A stretch of DNA of 64,000 nt. It comes from Bacilliculturomica massiliensis. GTDB lineage: Bacteria; Bacillota; Clostridia; Peptostreptococcales; Anaerovoracaceae. The notes under the pieces were generated by a model. It ran no database searches, had not been told where the DNA came from, and saw nothing but the letters and a program-made list of their open reading frames with translations. Location: contig NZ_LR027602.1 of NCBI RefSeq assembly GCF_900605495.1, positions 405,409 to 469,408 of the forward strand, in the 5' to 3' direction. The translations under genes and the position numbers were made by a program. Below are positions 52,917 through 62,378 of the stretch, piece by piece; position 1 is the first letter of the stretch; every line of letters begins with the position of its first letter.

Positions 52917-53621
52917 GTCTTGATTTTTTGGCCATATCCCAAAAGGGCATATGGCGATCCGCTTGCTTATGTCCTGAGTGGGAAAGGCAGGGCGCTGCGG
53001 GCGCCTGGATGGGGCCGGCGTCAGACCGGCCTTCCGTTCCGTTGGACTGTTGGGCTGTACGGCCGCTGTGTCATTTGGCGGCGGGGCGGCCCGGCGGCGG
53101 CCGGTGGGCGGGCGGCCGTCCGCCGGGATGGTGCCGCGGGATCGGTCGACGGCCGAAAAAGTGGGCGAAGAATATCAGCCCGCGGGAGCGTTAAGCCGCG
53201 GAATAGGCGAGAACGGCAAAAAAAATCAGATATCACCGAAAATGACGGGAGAATCGGTGAAAATACAGCAATATTTGCTGCTAAAAGGGTGAAAAGTCTA
53301 TAAAAAATTGATTTTCGCCTATTTAGCAGCTCTTTTTATGTGAGATCGTGAAAAAAATCTGCCTTTCGCCTATTCGTCGTCAGGGTCCGCCGCCGGAGTC
53401 CACCGTCAGGATCCGCCGCCGGGTTGCTGGAAGCAGGCGCCAGAGAATATCCGTTTCACCTTGATACGTCAATTTGTTGTGGGTAAGTAAACAAAAGATT
53501 GGGGAGCATGGGATATGCAGGTTTTGACGAACCGCCCGCGCTGTGGTACATTAAAGGGAGAACGCCGGCGCAGAGAGCCGGCGCGCGGTTTTTGCGGCAA
53601 ATGGTGAAAGGAAAACGTAGG
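52917..53621. other. Intergenic region, GC-rich with short repeats, no supported gene
   Basis: Contains a GCCATAT/ATATGGC hairpin (52931-52955), very GC-rich Gly/Arg-coding-like text without gene character, and a CAGCAAATATTGCTG-type hairpin near 53267. TTTCGCCTATT occurs twice (near 53313 and 53365) with an inverted copy near 53204, and there are two copies of a CCGCCGCCGG-containing unit near 53380 and 53405. The promoter and hairpin of the next gene occupy its right end. Confidence 0.5.
53524..53593 (+). promoter_or_regulatory. Promoter and leader hairpin of the HAD phosphatase gene
   Basis: TTGACG (53524-53529), 17-base spacer, TACATT (53547-53552). Directly downstream CGCCGGC (53563-53569) pairs with GCCGGCG (53577-53583), then TTTTT at 53589-53593: a possible attenuator before the start at 53622. 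Confidence 0.5.
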
Positions 53622-54494
53622 ATGAAGAGGGCGGAAAGAAAAAAACCTCGCGGAGAGGAAACGGATATTAAGCTGATCGCTTTGGATATGGACGGAACGC
53701 TGCTGAACGAACAGGGAGTGCTCTCTGAGAAAAGCAGGCGAACGCTTGAGAGGGCTATGGAAAAGGGCGTGCACGTGGTGATCGCCACGGGACGGGTGTA
53801 CAGCGCCCTGCCCCGGGATGTGGTGGAGGTGCCGGGCATCGAATACGCAATCACTTCAAACGGAGCCAATCTGCTGCGGCTGGCGGATATGACCACGCTG
53901 TATTCCAATCTGCTTGAGAGGGAGAGCGTGGAAAAAATAATGCACATCATGGAAGACCCGTCGATCATGACGGAGGTATTTTTTGATCACGGCGTTTATG
54001 CGGAGCGCCGGTGTCTCTCCAATCTGGAAGAGTTTGGGATCGTCACAGAGAAGTCGAAGCGGTATACGCTGAGTACAAGAGAGCCTGTGGACAGCGTTCT
54101 GGAGCTGATACGCAGCAATGAGACCCGGTTGGAAAATATCAACTTGATCTTTAAAGATATGGAGAAACGGCGGCAGGTCTGGAACGAGCTGGAGCAGTTG
54201 GGGGACATCACGGTCACAAGTTCCATGCCCTACAATCTTGAACTGGGGGGGGCCACCACCAGCAAGGCGGACGCGCTGGCTCATCTGGCAGGTATCTTAG
54301 GGGTGGAAAGAGAGCAGATCATGGCCTGCGGGGACAGTGTGAACGATCTGGCCATGCTGAACTTCGCCGGTTTTTCCGTGGCTATGGAAAACGGGGCGGA
54401 GCCGGTCAGAAAAGCCGCGGATTTTATTACGAAGAGCAACGGGGAGGACGGCGTGGCCTACGCCATCGAGACCTTCGCGCTGAAGGAGCGTTAG
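53622..54494 (+). CDS. Cof-type HAD-superfamily phosphatase
   Basis: 290 residues from ATG 53622 (AAAGGA upstream); ATG 53601 is an alternative. Motif I LIALDMDGTLLNE, motif II VVIATGR, C2-type cap, motif IV CGDSVNDLAMLNFAGFSVAMENG. Likely hydrolyses sugar phosphates or flavin/nucleotide phosphates; substrate cannot be read from sequence. Stop directly followed by the methyltransferase ATG. Confidence 0.92.
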   Translation: MKRAERKKPRGEETDIKLIALDMDGTLLNEQGVLSEKSRRTLERAMEKGVHVVIATGRVYSALPRDVVEVPGIEYAITSNGANLLRLADMTTLYSNLLERESVEKIMHIMEDPSIMTEVFFDHGVYAERRCLSNLEEFGIVTEKSKRYTLSTREPVDSVLELIRSNETRLENINLIFKDMEKRRQVWNELEQLGDITVTSSMPYNLELGGATTSKADALAHLAGILGVEREQIMACGDSVNDLAMLNFAGFSVAMENGAEPVRKAADFITKSNGEDGVAYAIETFALKER

Positions 54495-55256
54495 ATGAGC
54501 GCCTGGGGGAATGGAGCGCCGTCGCAGGAAGGGAAGGCGAGGAAAAATCCCATAGCGCGGCCTACAGAGCTGGCGGCGCTGCTCATGGCGCAGTATGTGC
54601 GGCCCGGGGATACCGTGGTGGACGCCACAGTGGGAAACGGATGGGACACGGTGGCGCTGGCGCGCCTTGCCAGGGGCGGCCGGGTCTACGGATTCGACAT
54701 TCAGAGGGAAGCTCTGGAGAGAGCGGAAGTCCGGCTGCGGGAGGCCGGCTGTCCTGTGGCGTGGAGGGCAGAAGGCGTTCCGGGCCTGATGGACGGCGCG
54801 CCGGGTGAAACGACCGAAGCGTTCGGGGTCCAGGGTGAGGCTCCGCGTCTGGACGGCGCGCCGGGTGAAAGGCCGGGAAACGAAGCGGCGGCCTGCGGGG
54901 AAACGCTGCTCATCTGCGCGGATCACCGGCGGATGGCGGAGTACGTCTGCGGTCAGGCGGCGGCGGTGGTCTTTAATCTAGGCTATCTTCCCGGAGGGGA
55001 TAAAAAGATCACCACCCGGGCGGACAGCACCTGTGAGGCCATGAGGTCGGCCCTTTCGCTGCTGCGGCCGGGCGGAGCCCTGATCGTGACGATCTACGGC
55101 GGGCATCCGGCGGGAAAGGCAGAGCGCGAGGCGGTCCTCCGGCTGGCCGGGGAGCTGCCTGCAGAAGAATATCACACCCTGCACGCCCGCCTGACGAATC
55201 AGGGCGAGGGCGCGCCGGAGGTTTTGGCCGTGGTGAAGCGCGGTATTCACCGGTAA
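54495..55256 (+). CDS. MnmM/YtqB-like SAM-dependent methyltransferase
   Basis: 253 residues; AAGGAG in the end of the HAD gene. SAM motif VVDATVGNGWDTVALARLA and the family's VFNLGYLPGGDKKITTRADSTCEAM and RPGGALIVTIYGGHPAGKAE. The B. subtilis homologue YtqB (MnmM) methylates tRNA wobble 5-aminomethyl-2-thiouridine. A family-atypical insertion (about residues 95-135) contains LMDGAPGET and RLDGAPGER, a recent internal duplication. Confidence 0.88.
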   Translation: MSAWGNGAPSQEGKARKNPIARPTELAALLMAQYVRPGDTVVDATVGNGWDTVALARLARGGRVYGFDIQREALERAEVRLREAGCPVAWRAEGVPGLMDGAPGETTEAFGVQGEAPRLDGAPGERPGNEAAACGETLLICADHRRMAEYVCGQAAAVVFNLGYLPGGDKKITTRADSTCEAMRSALSLLRPGGALIVTIYGGHPAGKAEREAVLRLAGELPAEEYHTLHARLTNQGEGAPEVLAVVKRGIHR

Positions 55257-55260
55257 CCAA

Positions 55261-55316
55261 ATCACCGCTTCTTACATACTCTGAATGTATGAGTAATGGA
55301 AGAGGCGGTGATTTTT
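55261..55316 (+). terminator. Hairpin overlapping the ribosome site of the FAD oxidoreductase
   Basis: ATCACCGC (55261-55268) pairs with GCGGTGAT (55305-55312), followed by TTTT. It terminates the HAD-methyltransferase transcript. The only purine-rich ribosome site for the next ATG (55321), GAGGCGG, lies in its 3' arm. Confidence 0.7.
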
Positions 55317-55320
55317 ACAT

Positions 55321-56622
55321 ATGTATAAAGTAGTAGTAATTGGAAGCGGCTGGTCCGGCTGCGCGGCGGCTCTCGCTGCGAAAAAGGCGGGCGCCCGTGT
55401 AACCATGGTAGAAAAGACGGACCTGATCCTGGGTCTGGGAAACGTGGGCGGCATCATGCGCAACAACGGCAGATTCACGGCGGCGGAGGAGAATATAGCT
55501 CTGGGAGCCAGCGAACTGTTCGCGATCACGGATAAACTGTCGCGCCATGTGAATGTGGATTTCCCGGGACACGCCCACGCCAGCCTGTACGACGTGGTCA
55601 AGGTAGAGCCTCATGTGAGGCGGTTCCTGCTGGAGCAGGGCATTGAGATCAGGACCATCGCCAGAGCGGTGGACGTGGTCATGGACGAGACGGCCGCGGC
55701 TTCGGGGAAAAAGATCCTGAAGGCCGTGGTGCTGGCCGACGGTACAGAGATCGAAGGGGACGTATTTGTGGAATGTACCGGGAGCACCGGGCCCATGGGC
55801 AATTGTCTGGCTTACGGAAACGGCTGCTGTATGTGTATTCTGCGCTGTCCCGCTTTCGGCCCCAGGGTGAGCATCACCCAGAAGGCAGGACTGAACGACG
55901 TGATGGGTCAGAGGAAGGACGGAGCCTTCGGCGCCTTCAGCGGCTCCGGAAAATTGGAGAAATCCTCGCTGTCTGATGAGATCCAGAAGGATCTGAATGA
56001 GAAGGGGGTGGCGGTGATCCCGCTGCCGCCGGAGCAGGTGGTGAAAGAAAAGCTGGATTTGAAGGTATGCCAACAGTATGCTCTTGAAGAGTTCGCAGAC
56101 AATATCGTGCTGCTGGACACTGGTTATGCGAAGATCATGACGCCGTTTTTCCCCATCGAAAAGCTGCGCCGCGTGCCCGGATTTGAAAACGCCCGCTATG
56201 TGGACCCCTATGCAGGCGGAAAGGGCAATTCCATCCGCTATCTGTCCGTGGCTGAGCGCGACAATAACATGAAAGTGCTGGGCGTGGAAAACCTGCTGTG
56301 CGGCGGCGAGAAGTCCGGTCTGTTTGTAGGTCACACGGAGGCCATCAGCACGGGGACTCTGGCGGGCTACAACGCGGCCCGGTTCCTGGCGGGCATGCGT
56401 CCGCTGGAGCTGCCTCCTCAGCTGGCCGTAGGGGATCTGATCTCTTTCGCTAACCAGCAGATCAAGACGAAGGACGGTCTCATGACACGCTACACCTTTG
56501 CCGGAGCCGAATACTTCGAGCGCATGAAGGAGAAAGGACTCTACAGCACGGATCCCCAGGTGATCCGAAAGCGGGCGAAGAAGTACGATCTGGCCGGGAT
56601 CTACAACGAGAAGATCCTGTAG
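55321..56622 (+). CDS. FAD-dependent oxidoreductase
   Basis: 433 residues. N-terminal dinucleotide-binding KVVVIGSGWSGCAAALAAKKAGARVTMVEK, then GLGNVGGIMRNNGRFT and a later FAD-contact region FVECTGSTGPMG. C-terminal GVENLLCGGEKSGLFVGHTEAISTGTLAGYNAAR resembles the GidA/TrmFO end of the superfamily. A cysteine cluster (GCCMCILRCPAF) may hold a metal. Substrate unknown. Confidence 0.85.
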   Translation: MYKVVVIGSGWSGCAAALAAKKAGARVTMVEKTDLILGLGNVGGIMRNNGRFTAAEENIALGASELFAITDKLSRHVNVDFPGHAHASLYDVVKVEPHVRRFLLEQGIEIRTIARAVDVVMDETAAASGKKILKAVVLADGTEIEGDVFVECTGSTGPMGNCLAYGNGCCMCILRCPAFGPRVSITQKAGLNDVMGQRKDGAFGAFSGSGKLEKSSLSDEIQKDLNEKGVAVIPLPPEQVVKEKLDLKVCQQYALEEFADNIVLLDTGYAKIMTPFFPIEKLRRVPGFENARYVDPYAGGKGNSIRYLSVAERDNNMKVLGVENLLCGGEKSGLFVGHTEAISTGTLAGYNAARFLAGMRPLELPPQLAVGDLISFANQQIKTKDGLMTRYTFAGAEYFERMKEKGLYSTDPQVIRKRAKKYDLAGIYNEKIL

Positions 56623-56724
56623 AAACTGCAATGGACGGGCAGCGGCGCCGGCAATAAATAACCGTGCAGGGGGAAGGCGGCGATCGGGAACCTTCGTGCG
56701 GCGGTCCGTCGGGATAAAGCATAT

Positions 56725-56776
56725 AAAAAGCGCGTAAGACAGGCGTCTATCGGCACCAGTCCTGCGCGCTTTTTTT
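56725..56776. terminator. Bidirectional terminator between convergent genes
   Basis: AAAAAGCGCG (56725-56734) pairs with CGCGCTTTTT, with inner CAGG/CCTG. T-runs on both strands serve the oxidoreductase (+) and the hypothetical gene (-). Confidence 0.85.
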
Positions 56777-56792
56777 AGGAAAAATAACGATC

Positions 56793-57809
56793 CTACCGAC
56801 CTATCATCTGCCGTTGGAAGTCTTTCAGAAACTTATCCACCGCTGTCAGCGGGTCCATGAGAAGGGGAATGGAGCAGTGGCTGCAGATCTCGTCCAGGGC
56901 GCCGAAGATCCAGGGGTTGCGTGCCCGTATGCTCTTCATGCGGCCGAATTCCATGACGTAGGAGATAAAAAAGTCCAATGCCTCGTCTGTCTCGTCGGAG
57001 TCGGGCGTCAGCAGTCTGGTATCGACCACCATGCCGGACCGGGAGTCGATGGCGAGAAACAGCAGGGGGTTGGCCGGCCGGTCAAAGGACGGGTCTTCGA
57101 TGGAAACATTCATATAACAGAAATCGAGAAGGAGCTCGGAGCCGTTGCAGGGCTGTTTTTTCAGACGCTGCTTCAGTAGATCGTCCCGGATAGATGCCAC
57201 GGGATAGCGCTTCTGTACGTCGGGGAGCTCCCCTTCATGGAGATTCCAGCCGGTTTTTCTGTCGAATTCCTGCCAGAGGATGCGGCCTTCGGAAAAACCG
57301 GCGGCGATCTGGCCCGCTGCCACAGCTTTGACAGCGGCGATCAGACCGCGAAAAACACCGGTCAGAAGCAGTACCTCGGCTTCGTCAGGAGTGCAGGGCG
57401 AGTACCGGCGTTTGAAGGACTGAAAATAGACCCATTTCCCGCGCCCGCGGAATTTCAGCCCCAGGGAGCGAATGATCTTATACTGCGGGGGCGGGACTTC
57501 CTCCCGGTCGCCCAGATAACAGCAGAGACTGGACTGCTCGTGCATCATGTATTCCGCGGACAGCGGTCCGCTGCTGAGATCAGCGATCATCTGCAGATCG
57601 CAGAGCCCATCTTCCCCGGGATAGACGCCGATGCCGTAGCAGCTGCCGATCCTGCCCATGATGCTGCAGAATGCCGGTTCCCCGTCGGGATCCGGACGAA
57701 CGGCCACCAGATCCATATCCCAGAAATATCCCCACGGTTCCAGCGAAAGCAGTTCCAGAGCGGACGCGTACAGTTCTCCCCACTGTTCGGGGGATGCTTC
57801 TTTTCTCAT
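56793..57809 (-). CDS. Hypothetical protein, 338 residues
   Basis: Soluble; no signal or TM segment. The N-terminal half (WGYFWDMDLVAVRPDP, FCSIMGRIGSCYGIGVYPGEDGL) resembles an uncharacterised DUF family (DUF7309-type by memory, low certainty). The C-terminal half (PLLFLAIDSRSGMVVDTRLL, GALDEICSHCSIPL) resembles the DUF6930-type module. No catalytic motif recognised. Shares direction with the GntR gene, 134 bp upstream, but probably not its function. Confidence 0.7.
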   Translation of the reverse strand: MRKEASPEQWGELYASALELLSLEPWGYFWDMDLVAVRPDPDGEPAFCSIMGRIGSCYGIGVYPGEDGLCDLQMIADLSSGPLSAEYMMHEQSSLCCYLGDREEVPPPQYKIIRSLGLKFRGRGKWVYFQSFKRRYSPCTPDEAEVLLLTGVFRGLIAAVKAVAAGQIAAGFSEGRILWQEFDRKTGWNLHEGELPDVQKRYPVASIRDDLLKQRLKKQPCNGSELLLDFCYMNVSIEDPSFDRPANPLLFLAIDSRSGMVVDTRLLTPDSDETDEALDFFISYVMEFGRMKSIRARNPWIFGALDEICSHCSIPLLMDPLTAVDKFLKDFQRQMIGR

Positions 57810-57943
57810 CTATTAAATACCTCATTGTTTCCATTGTTATGCAGGAAATACCGCGAAGCGATATTGGCGAAATAACAAAAAAGTTTATGTTTGAGCGGGC
57901 CCTCGGAGCGGGTAAGGCTCTTTATTCGTTTTCCGCTGCGGGA

Positions 57944-58600
57944 TCATGCCCTGGGCAGCGAGTCGAATTTGGCCTTGCTGCTGTCCCAGTGGACGTCGCG
58001 GATATAATGCTCCAGCTGGTCCGCGTCTTTTTCGCGGAACAGCCGGATGATCTCGCGGTGCTGCTGATTTGTCTCGCGCAGCGTCTCTAATTCATCCTCC
58101 GGGTCGTCGAAGAGATAGTATTTCCGGATAAAGTTGTTTTTCAGTTTTCCCAGCATGTCCGTAATGACGGTATTGGGACAGAGATCCAGATATACGTTGT
58201 GAAACTCTACCTGCAGTTCGTAATATTTATTGCTCAGACCGGCCTTGATGGCGTTTTCCATTGAGTCGGCCAGAAACTGCATCTTCGTCAGCTCCGCTTC
58301 GGTGAGCAGGTCCATGCACATGCAGGCGGCGCGTCCGTCCAGTGTGCCGATGACCTCATAGAGCTGCTGCGCTCTGCCCGTGTCAAGGGACTGGACGCGG
58401 AAGCCCTTGCGGGGCAGACTTTCCAGATAACCGTCGGAGGCCAGCTGCATCAGAGCCTCACGGACAGGCGTGCGGCTCACGTGGAGCTCCTCGCTGACCT
58501 GAGGTTCGCTTATTTTGTCTCCGGCAGAGAGAGTACCGTCGTTGATTTTTCCGGAGATGTATTTGTATACATGATCTTTCAGAGATAAGTATCGTTCCAT
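57944..58600 (-). CDS. GntR-family regulator (FCD/FadR type)
   Basis: 218 residues; GGAGG upstream. N-terminal winged helix (about 5-70, ISEPQVSEELHVSRTPVREALMQLASDGYLESLPRKGFRV). C-terminal all-helical FCD ligand domain with the metal-ligand-like EFHNVYLDLC and NQQHREIIRLFREKD. Divergent from the amidinohydrolase gene, so the natural regulator of the cluster to its right; the shared 25-bp elements at 58782 and 63557 are candidate operators. Confidence 0.92.
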   Translation of the reverse strand: MERYLSLKDHVYKYISGKINDGTLSAGDKISEPQVSEELHVSRTPVREALMQLASDGYLESLPRKGFRVQSLDTGRAQQLYEVIGTLDGRAACMCMDLLTEAELTKMQFLADSMENAIKAGLSNKYYELQVEFHNVYLDLCPNTVITDMLGKLKNNFIRKYYLFDDPEDELETLRETNQQHREIIRLFREKDADQLEHYIRDVHWDSSKAKFDSLPRA

Positions 58601-58746
58601 GAATTCCTCCTGTTCCGGCGGCTGTCGCCGGCATGTTATTTAATATATATCACAAAAGGCTGAATAATGCCATCGGAAATTGACGGAGAAGCCCTGATCC
58701 AGAATAAGGAAAAATTATTTTAATATTTATAAAAGTGAAAATAGAC

Positions 58747-58775
58747 TTGCAATTCTGACGGAAGAGTGCTAGCAT
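58747..58775 (+). promoter_or_regulatory. Promoter of the amidinohydrolase cluster
   Basis: TTGCAA (58747-58752), 17-base spacer ending TGC, TAGCAT (58770-58775). Same -35 and spacer length as the promoter at 63522. Confidence 0.7.
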
Positions 58776-58781
58776 ATGAAT

Positions 58782-58806
58782 ACAGTACATTGTATATCGT
58801 ATATAG
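58782..58806 (+). promoter_or_regulatory. Candidate GntR operator, copy 1
   Basis: A 25-bp element built of ACAGT(A)CA and two GTATA blocks, 6 bases after the -10. It aligns without gaps to 63557-63581; 19 of 25 positions match. Confidence 0.6.
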
Positions 58807-58892
58807 AACACTGAGCACTGTACACATTATGCAAAAAATGGTTGCCTTAAAATGGTTGTCTGAACAGGCAGGACAAAGGAGGAGATTGAAGG

Positions 58893-59663
58893 ATGTTTAA
58901 AAATGTAATTGTGAGAAGACCGTGCAGAGCGATGGTCGAAGGCATCACATCGGCGCCGGAACTGGGCAGACCGGATTACGAGCTGGCTCTGAAGCAGCAT
59001 GACGCTTATATCGAGGCGCTGAAACAGTGCGGAGTGGCGGTCACCGTTCTTCCAGCCTGCGAACGTTTTCCGGATTCCTGCTTTGTAGAAGACCCGGCGG
59101 TCATCACGAGGAAATGCGCGATCATCACAAACCCGGGGGCCATGTCGCGAAACAGGGAAGCGGAACTGATCATTCCGGCGATCAAAGAGTTTTTCAGCGA
59201 CGATCAGATCGAATACATCGTGGACCCGGGTACGCTGGAGGGCGGGGACGTCATGATGGTGGGAGACCATTTTTATGTGGGACGTTCAGCCAGGACGAAT
59301 GAAGAGGGAATACGCCAGTTTATCGCGATCCTTGAGAAATATGGACTCAGCGGATCGGAAGTGCCGCTGGAAAAGGTGCTGCATCTGAAAACGGGAGTGA
59401 ATTACATCGAGAACAACAATATGCTTGTCTCCGGGGAATTCACGGATAAGCCGGAATTTGAAAAATACAATAGGATCGAGATCCCGGAGGAGGAAGCCTA
59501 CGCGGCGAACTGCATCTGGGTCAATGACAAGGTGATCGTGCCGGAGGGTTACCCGGCGGTGGAAAAGGCTGTGCGGGACGCCGGATATGAAGTGATCCTG
59601 GTGGATACATCGGAATACAGGAAGCTGGACGGAGGACTGAGCTGTCTTTCGCTGAGATTTTAA
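58893..59663 (+). CDS. DDAH-like amidinohydrolase (dimethylarginine dimethylaminohydrolase family)
   Basis: 256 residues, AAAGGAGG site. Guanidino-modifying superfamily motifs: DSCFVEDPAVIT, DPGTLEGGDVMMVGDHFYVG, HLKTGVNYIENN and the C-terminal catalytic Cys in GGLSCLSLRF. DDAH enzymes convert N-methylarginines to citrulline plus methylamines. Related members act on other guanidino compounds, so the substrate is open. First gene of the catabolic cluster. Confidence 0.88.
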   Translation: MFKNVIVRRPCRAMVEGITSAPELGRPDYELALKQHDAYIEALKQCGVAVTVLPACERFPDSCFVEDPAVITRKCAIITNPGAMSRNREAELIIPAIKEFFSDDQIEYIVDPGTLEGGDVMMVGDHFYVGRSARTNEEGIRQFIAILEKYGLSGSEVPLEKVLHLKTGVNYIENNNMLVSGEFTDKPEFEKYNRIEIPEEEAYAANCIWVNDKVIVPEGYPAVEKAVRDAGYEVILVDTSEYRKLDGGLSCLSLRF

Positions 59664-59695
59664 CCGCAGCGGGAAAGCAAAGGAGGACTTTGAAC

Positions 59696-60859
59696 ATGAA
59701 AAATAAATATATCGCAAAGAAACACTGGAACTTTCAGGTGCCGCCGCTCAGCAAGACAAATGAGATGGTAAAACGGTATGACGACGTGATCGATCTGAGC
59801 ATCGGCGACCCGGATTATCCTGCCGACGAGGAATGCATCCGCCTGATGTACGAGGACGTAATGTCCGGGAAACACACGCATTACACGGCGTTTCTGGGGG
59901 ACGAAGACTTGCGCAGGGAGACCATCAGGCAGTATGAAGAAGATTATGGATTTCATTTCGATATGGACGAGATCATCATCACGGCGGGCGGTACCCACGC
60001 CATGTATCTTGTGATGGAGACGCTGCTGGACGAGGGCGACGAGGTGATCGCCATCGCCCCCTATTACCTGTATTATCAGCCCCAGATCGAATTGCCCAAG
60101 GGAAAACTTGTGGTGTACAACACCCGCAAGGAAGACAATTTTGACATTGATGTAGAAGAACTGGAGAAACATATCAGTTACCGCACCAAAGCGATCATCA
60201 TCAATTCTCCCAACAACCCCAGCGGCAAGGTCTACAGCGAGGAGAACATCAAGGCCATACTGGAGCTGGCGGAGAAATACGATTTTCTGGTGATCGCCGA
60301 CGATATTTACGGAGCGCTGAATTACACAGACTATAAAAAGGCGATCTGCTCCTATGAGGAAAAGCCGGATCGTGTAATAACGATCTACAGTTACTCGAAG
60401 GATTATTCCATGACCGGACTTCGTCTGGGACACATTATCGCCCACAGGGACCTGATCGACTGCATCCGCAACGTAAACGAATCCGTCAACTTTACCATCA
60501 GCTCCATGTCGCAGCGCCTGGGCATCTTCGCCATCCGCAGAAGGAAGGAGATCCAGGCGGGGCTCTGTGAAGAGTATAAAAAGCGGGTGCTTTACGTCCA
60601 CGACAGGATCAGCAAAATGAAGAATATCACAAGCAACGACCCCGAGGGAACGTTCTACCTGTTTGCGGACATCAGCGCCACCGGTCTGGACTCCATGGAG
60701 ATCTGGGAAAAGATCCTGGACGACGCTCACGTGCTGGTGCTGCCGGGCAGCGGTTTTGGAAAGGCCGGCGAGGGCTTTATCCGCATCGCGTGCACCGTGG
60801 GGATCGACGTGTTGGCAAAGGCTTTTGACCGTCTTGAAAAAATGGACATCTTTCAGTAA
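59696..60859 (+). CDS. Class I/II PLP-dependent aminotransferase
   Basis: 387 residues; ATG 59696 with AAAGGAGG 8 bases upstream. Motifs: IDLSIGDPDYP, TAGGTHAMYLVMETLL, NSPNNPSGKVYSEE, VIADDIYGAL, and the PLP Lys in TIYSYSKDYSMTGLRLG. C-terminal Arg region EGFIRIAC binds the carboxylate. Would convert the amino acid delivered by the neighbouring genes to a 2-oxo acid. Confidence 0.92.
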   Translation: MKNKYIAKKHWNFQVPPLSKTNEMVKRYDDVIDLSIGDPDYPADEECIRLMYEDVMSGKHTHYTAFLGDEDLRRETIRQYEEDYGFHFDMDEIIITAGGTHAMYLVMETLLDEGDEVIAIAPYYLYYQPQIELPKGKLVVYNTRKEDNFDIDVEELEKHISYRTKAIIINSPNNPSGKVYSEENIKAILELAEKYDFLVIADDIYGALNYTDYKKAICSYEEKPDRVITIYSYSKDYSMTGLRLGHIIAHRDLIDCIRNVNESVNFTISSMSQRLGIFAIRRRKEIQAGLCEEYKKRVLYVHDRISKMKNITSNDPEGTFYLFADISATGLDSMEIWEKILDDAHVLVLPGSGFGKAGEGFIRIACTVGIDVLAKAFDRLEKMDIFQ

Positions 60860-60932
60860 AGGTTGTGAACGGCCGGCGCAGCCGGCATAGTCACCGGAAT
60901 TTTCGCCTTCCCCCAGCAGAAAGGAGGATATT

Positions 60933-62342
60933 ATGTCATTTGTCGATTATATAATTATAGCAATTTACATGATCGCCATGCTCGTTATCGGTTATATCGC
61001 CAAGGGTAAGATCCACACCATGGACGACTTCATCCTGGGCGGGAAACGGTTCAATAAATTTGCTCTGGTGGGTACTATCATGGCGACCATGGTCGGTTCC
61101 GGAATGACCATGGGAGCTGTGGGCAATGTGTATGCAAACGGGATCGCCGGAACCATGGTATGGATCTACGGCGGGTTTGCCCTGGGGCTGGTCGCCCTGG
61201 GCTTCCTGTGCAAGAAGATCCGGGCTACCGGCGCCAGAAGTCTGGCGGAGACAGTCTCCACCGCCTTCGGCAGAGAGGCCCGTCTCGCCAGCGCCCTGGT
61301 GGTGGTGGCTTACGCCGTCTCGCTGGTGGCGATCAATATCGCAGGACTGCGCACCATCATCATCTACATATTCGGAACCAGTTTGTCGATACCGGTGGCC
61401 ACGGCGCTGGCGGCCTGTATCTCCATCGCCTACACGGCAATGGGCGGATTTTTCGCTGTGGTCTGGACGGACGTTGCCCAGCTGGGGATCATGGTGATCG
61501 GCGTATTCCTGATCGGACCTATCATCGGTGTGAACATGGCGGGCGGCGTGGACGTAATCACCAGCGCGTACACCGCCGGCGGCATGTCCTTTACCGATCC
61601 GCTGGCAGGCGGTATCAGCGCAGGGATGGTGGGTATCGCTCTGTCGTATTTCCTGGCGGTGCCCGGGGATCCCACCATGCCGCAGAGAGTGCTTTCGGCA
61701 AAGGATGACGGAACGGCCAAGTTTTCATTTATCGTGTCCGGAGGCTTTGCGATCTATTTCGCCGTTGCGATCCTGTTCATCGGCGGCTCGATCTTCGTGC
61801 TCATGCCGGGACTGGAAAATTCGGATGCAGCTCTGCCGCTGTTCGTACTGCAGTACTATCCTCCGGTGCTCAAGGGCATTACGATCGCAGGTATCGTGGC
61901 GGCCATCATGTCGTCCTTCGATTCCTTCCTCATTCTGGCGACGACCCACATTATGTACGATATCGGATCGGTGATCAACCCTAACGTCTCCGAAGACAAG
62001 ATCAAGAAGGCGCTGCCCATCATGACCATCGTACTGGGAGCTCTGGGAGTCATCGTGGCGCTGTTCATTCAGAGTCTGCTGGGCTATCTCTCCATGGTGT
62101 TCTCCATCATCGGTTCCGCTCTGGTTCCGGCGCTGATCGCGGCGCTCTATTTCAAGGATAAGGCGTCCAAAACGGGCGTTGTAGGCAGCATTATCCTGGG
62201 CACTGTGGTACCGGCGTATTTGTTCCTGACCAAGGGCTACGACGTGTTCCTGGGCGACCCGCTCTTTATCGGACTGTTTGCATCGGTGGGATTCCTGATC
62301 GTCGGATCGCTGATCTTCCGGGACAAAAAAGCGGCGGCCTGA
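60933..62342 (+). CDS. Sodium:solute symporter (SSF family)
   Basis: 469 residues, AAAGGAGG site, about 13 TM helices. Features: TMDDFILGGKRFNKFALVGTIMATMVGSGMTMG and, at the sodium site, IAGIVAAIMSSFDSFLILATTHI. Only distantly similar to the SSF protein at 27554. Position between catabolic enzymes implies uptake of the cluster's guanidino or amino-acid substrate. Confidence 0.92.
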   Translation: MSFVDYIIIAIYMIAMLVIGYIAKGKIHTMDDFILGGKRFNKFALVGTIMATMVGSGMTMGAVGNVYANGIAGTMVWIYGGFALGLVALGFLCKKIRATGARSLAETVSTAFGREARLASALVVVAYAVSLVAINIAGLRTIIIYIFGTSLSIPVATALAACISIAYTAMGGFFAVVWTDVAQLGIMVIGVFLIGPIIGVNMAGGVDVITSAYTAGGMSFTDPLAGGISAGMVGIALSYFLAVPGDPTMPQRVLSAKDDGTAKFSFIVSGGFAIYFAVAILFIGGSIFVLMPGLENSDAALPLFVLQYYPPVLKGITIAGIVAAIMSSFDSFLILATTHIMYDIGSVINPNVSEDKIKKALPIMTIVLGALGVIVALFIQSLLGYLSMVFSIIGSALVPALIAALYFKDKASKTGVVGSIILGTVVPAYLFLTKGYDVFLGDPLFIGLFASVGFLIVGSLIFRDKKAAA

Positions 62343-62378
62343 TGGGTCCGGCTGTTCTGCAGGTATATGGAGGTAGAT

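Noticed and set aside
52815..53303. A 162-codon plus-strand frame after trxA
   Set aside because: It spans the trxA terminator, is GC-driven and lacks a ribosome site or recognisable domain.
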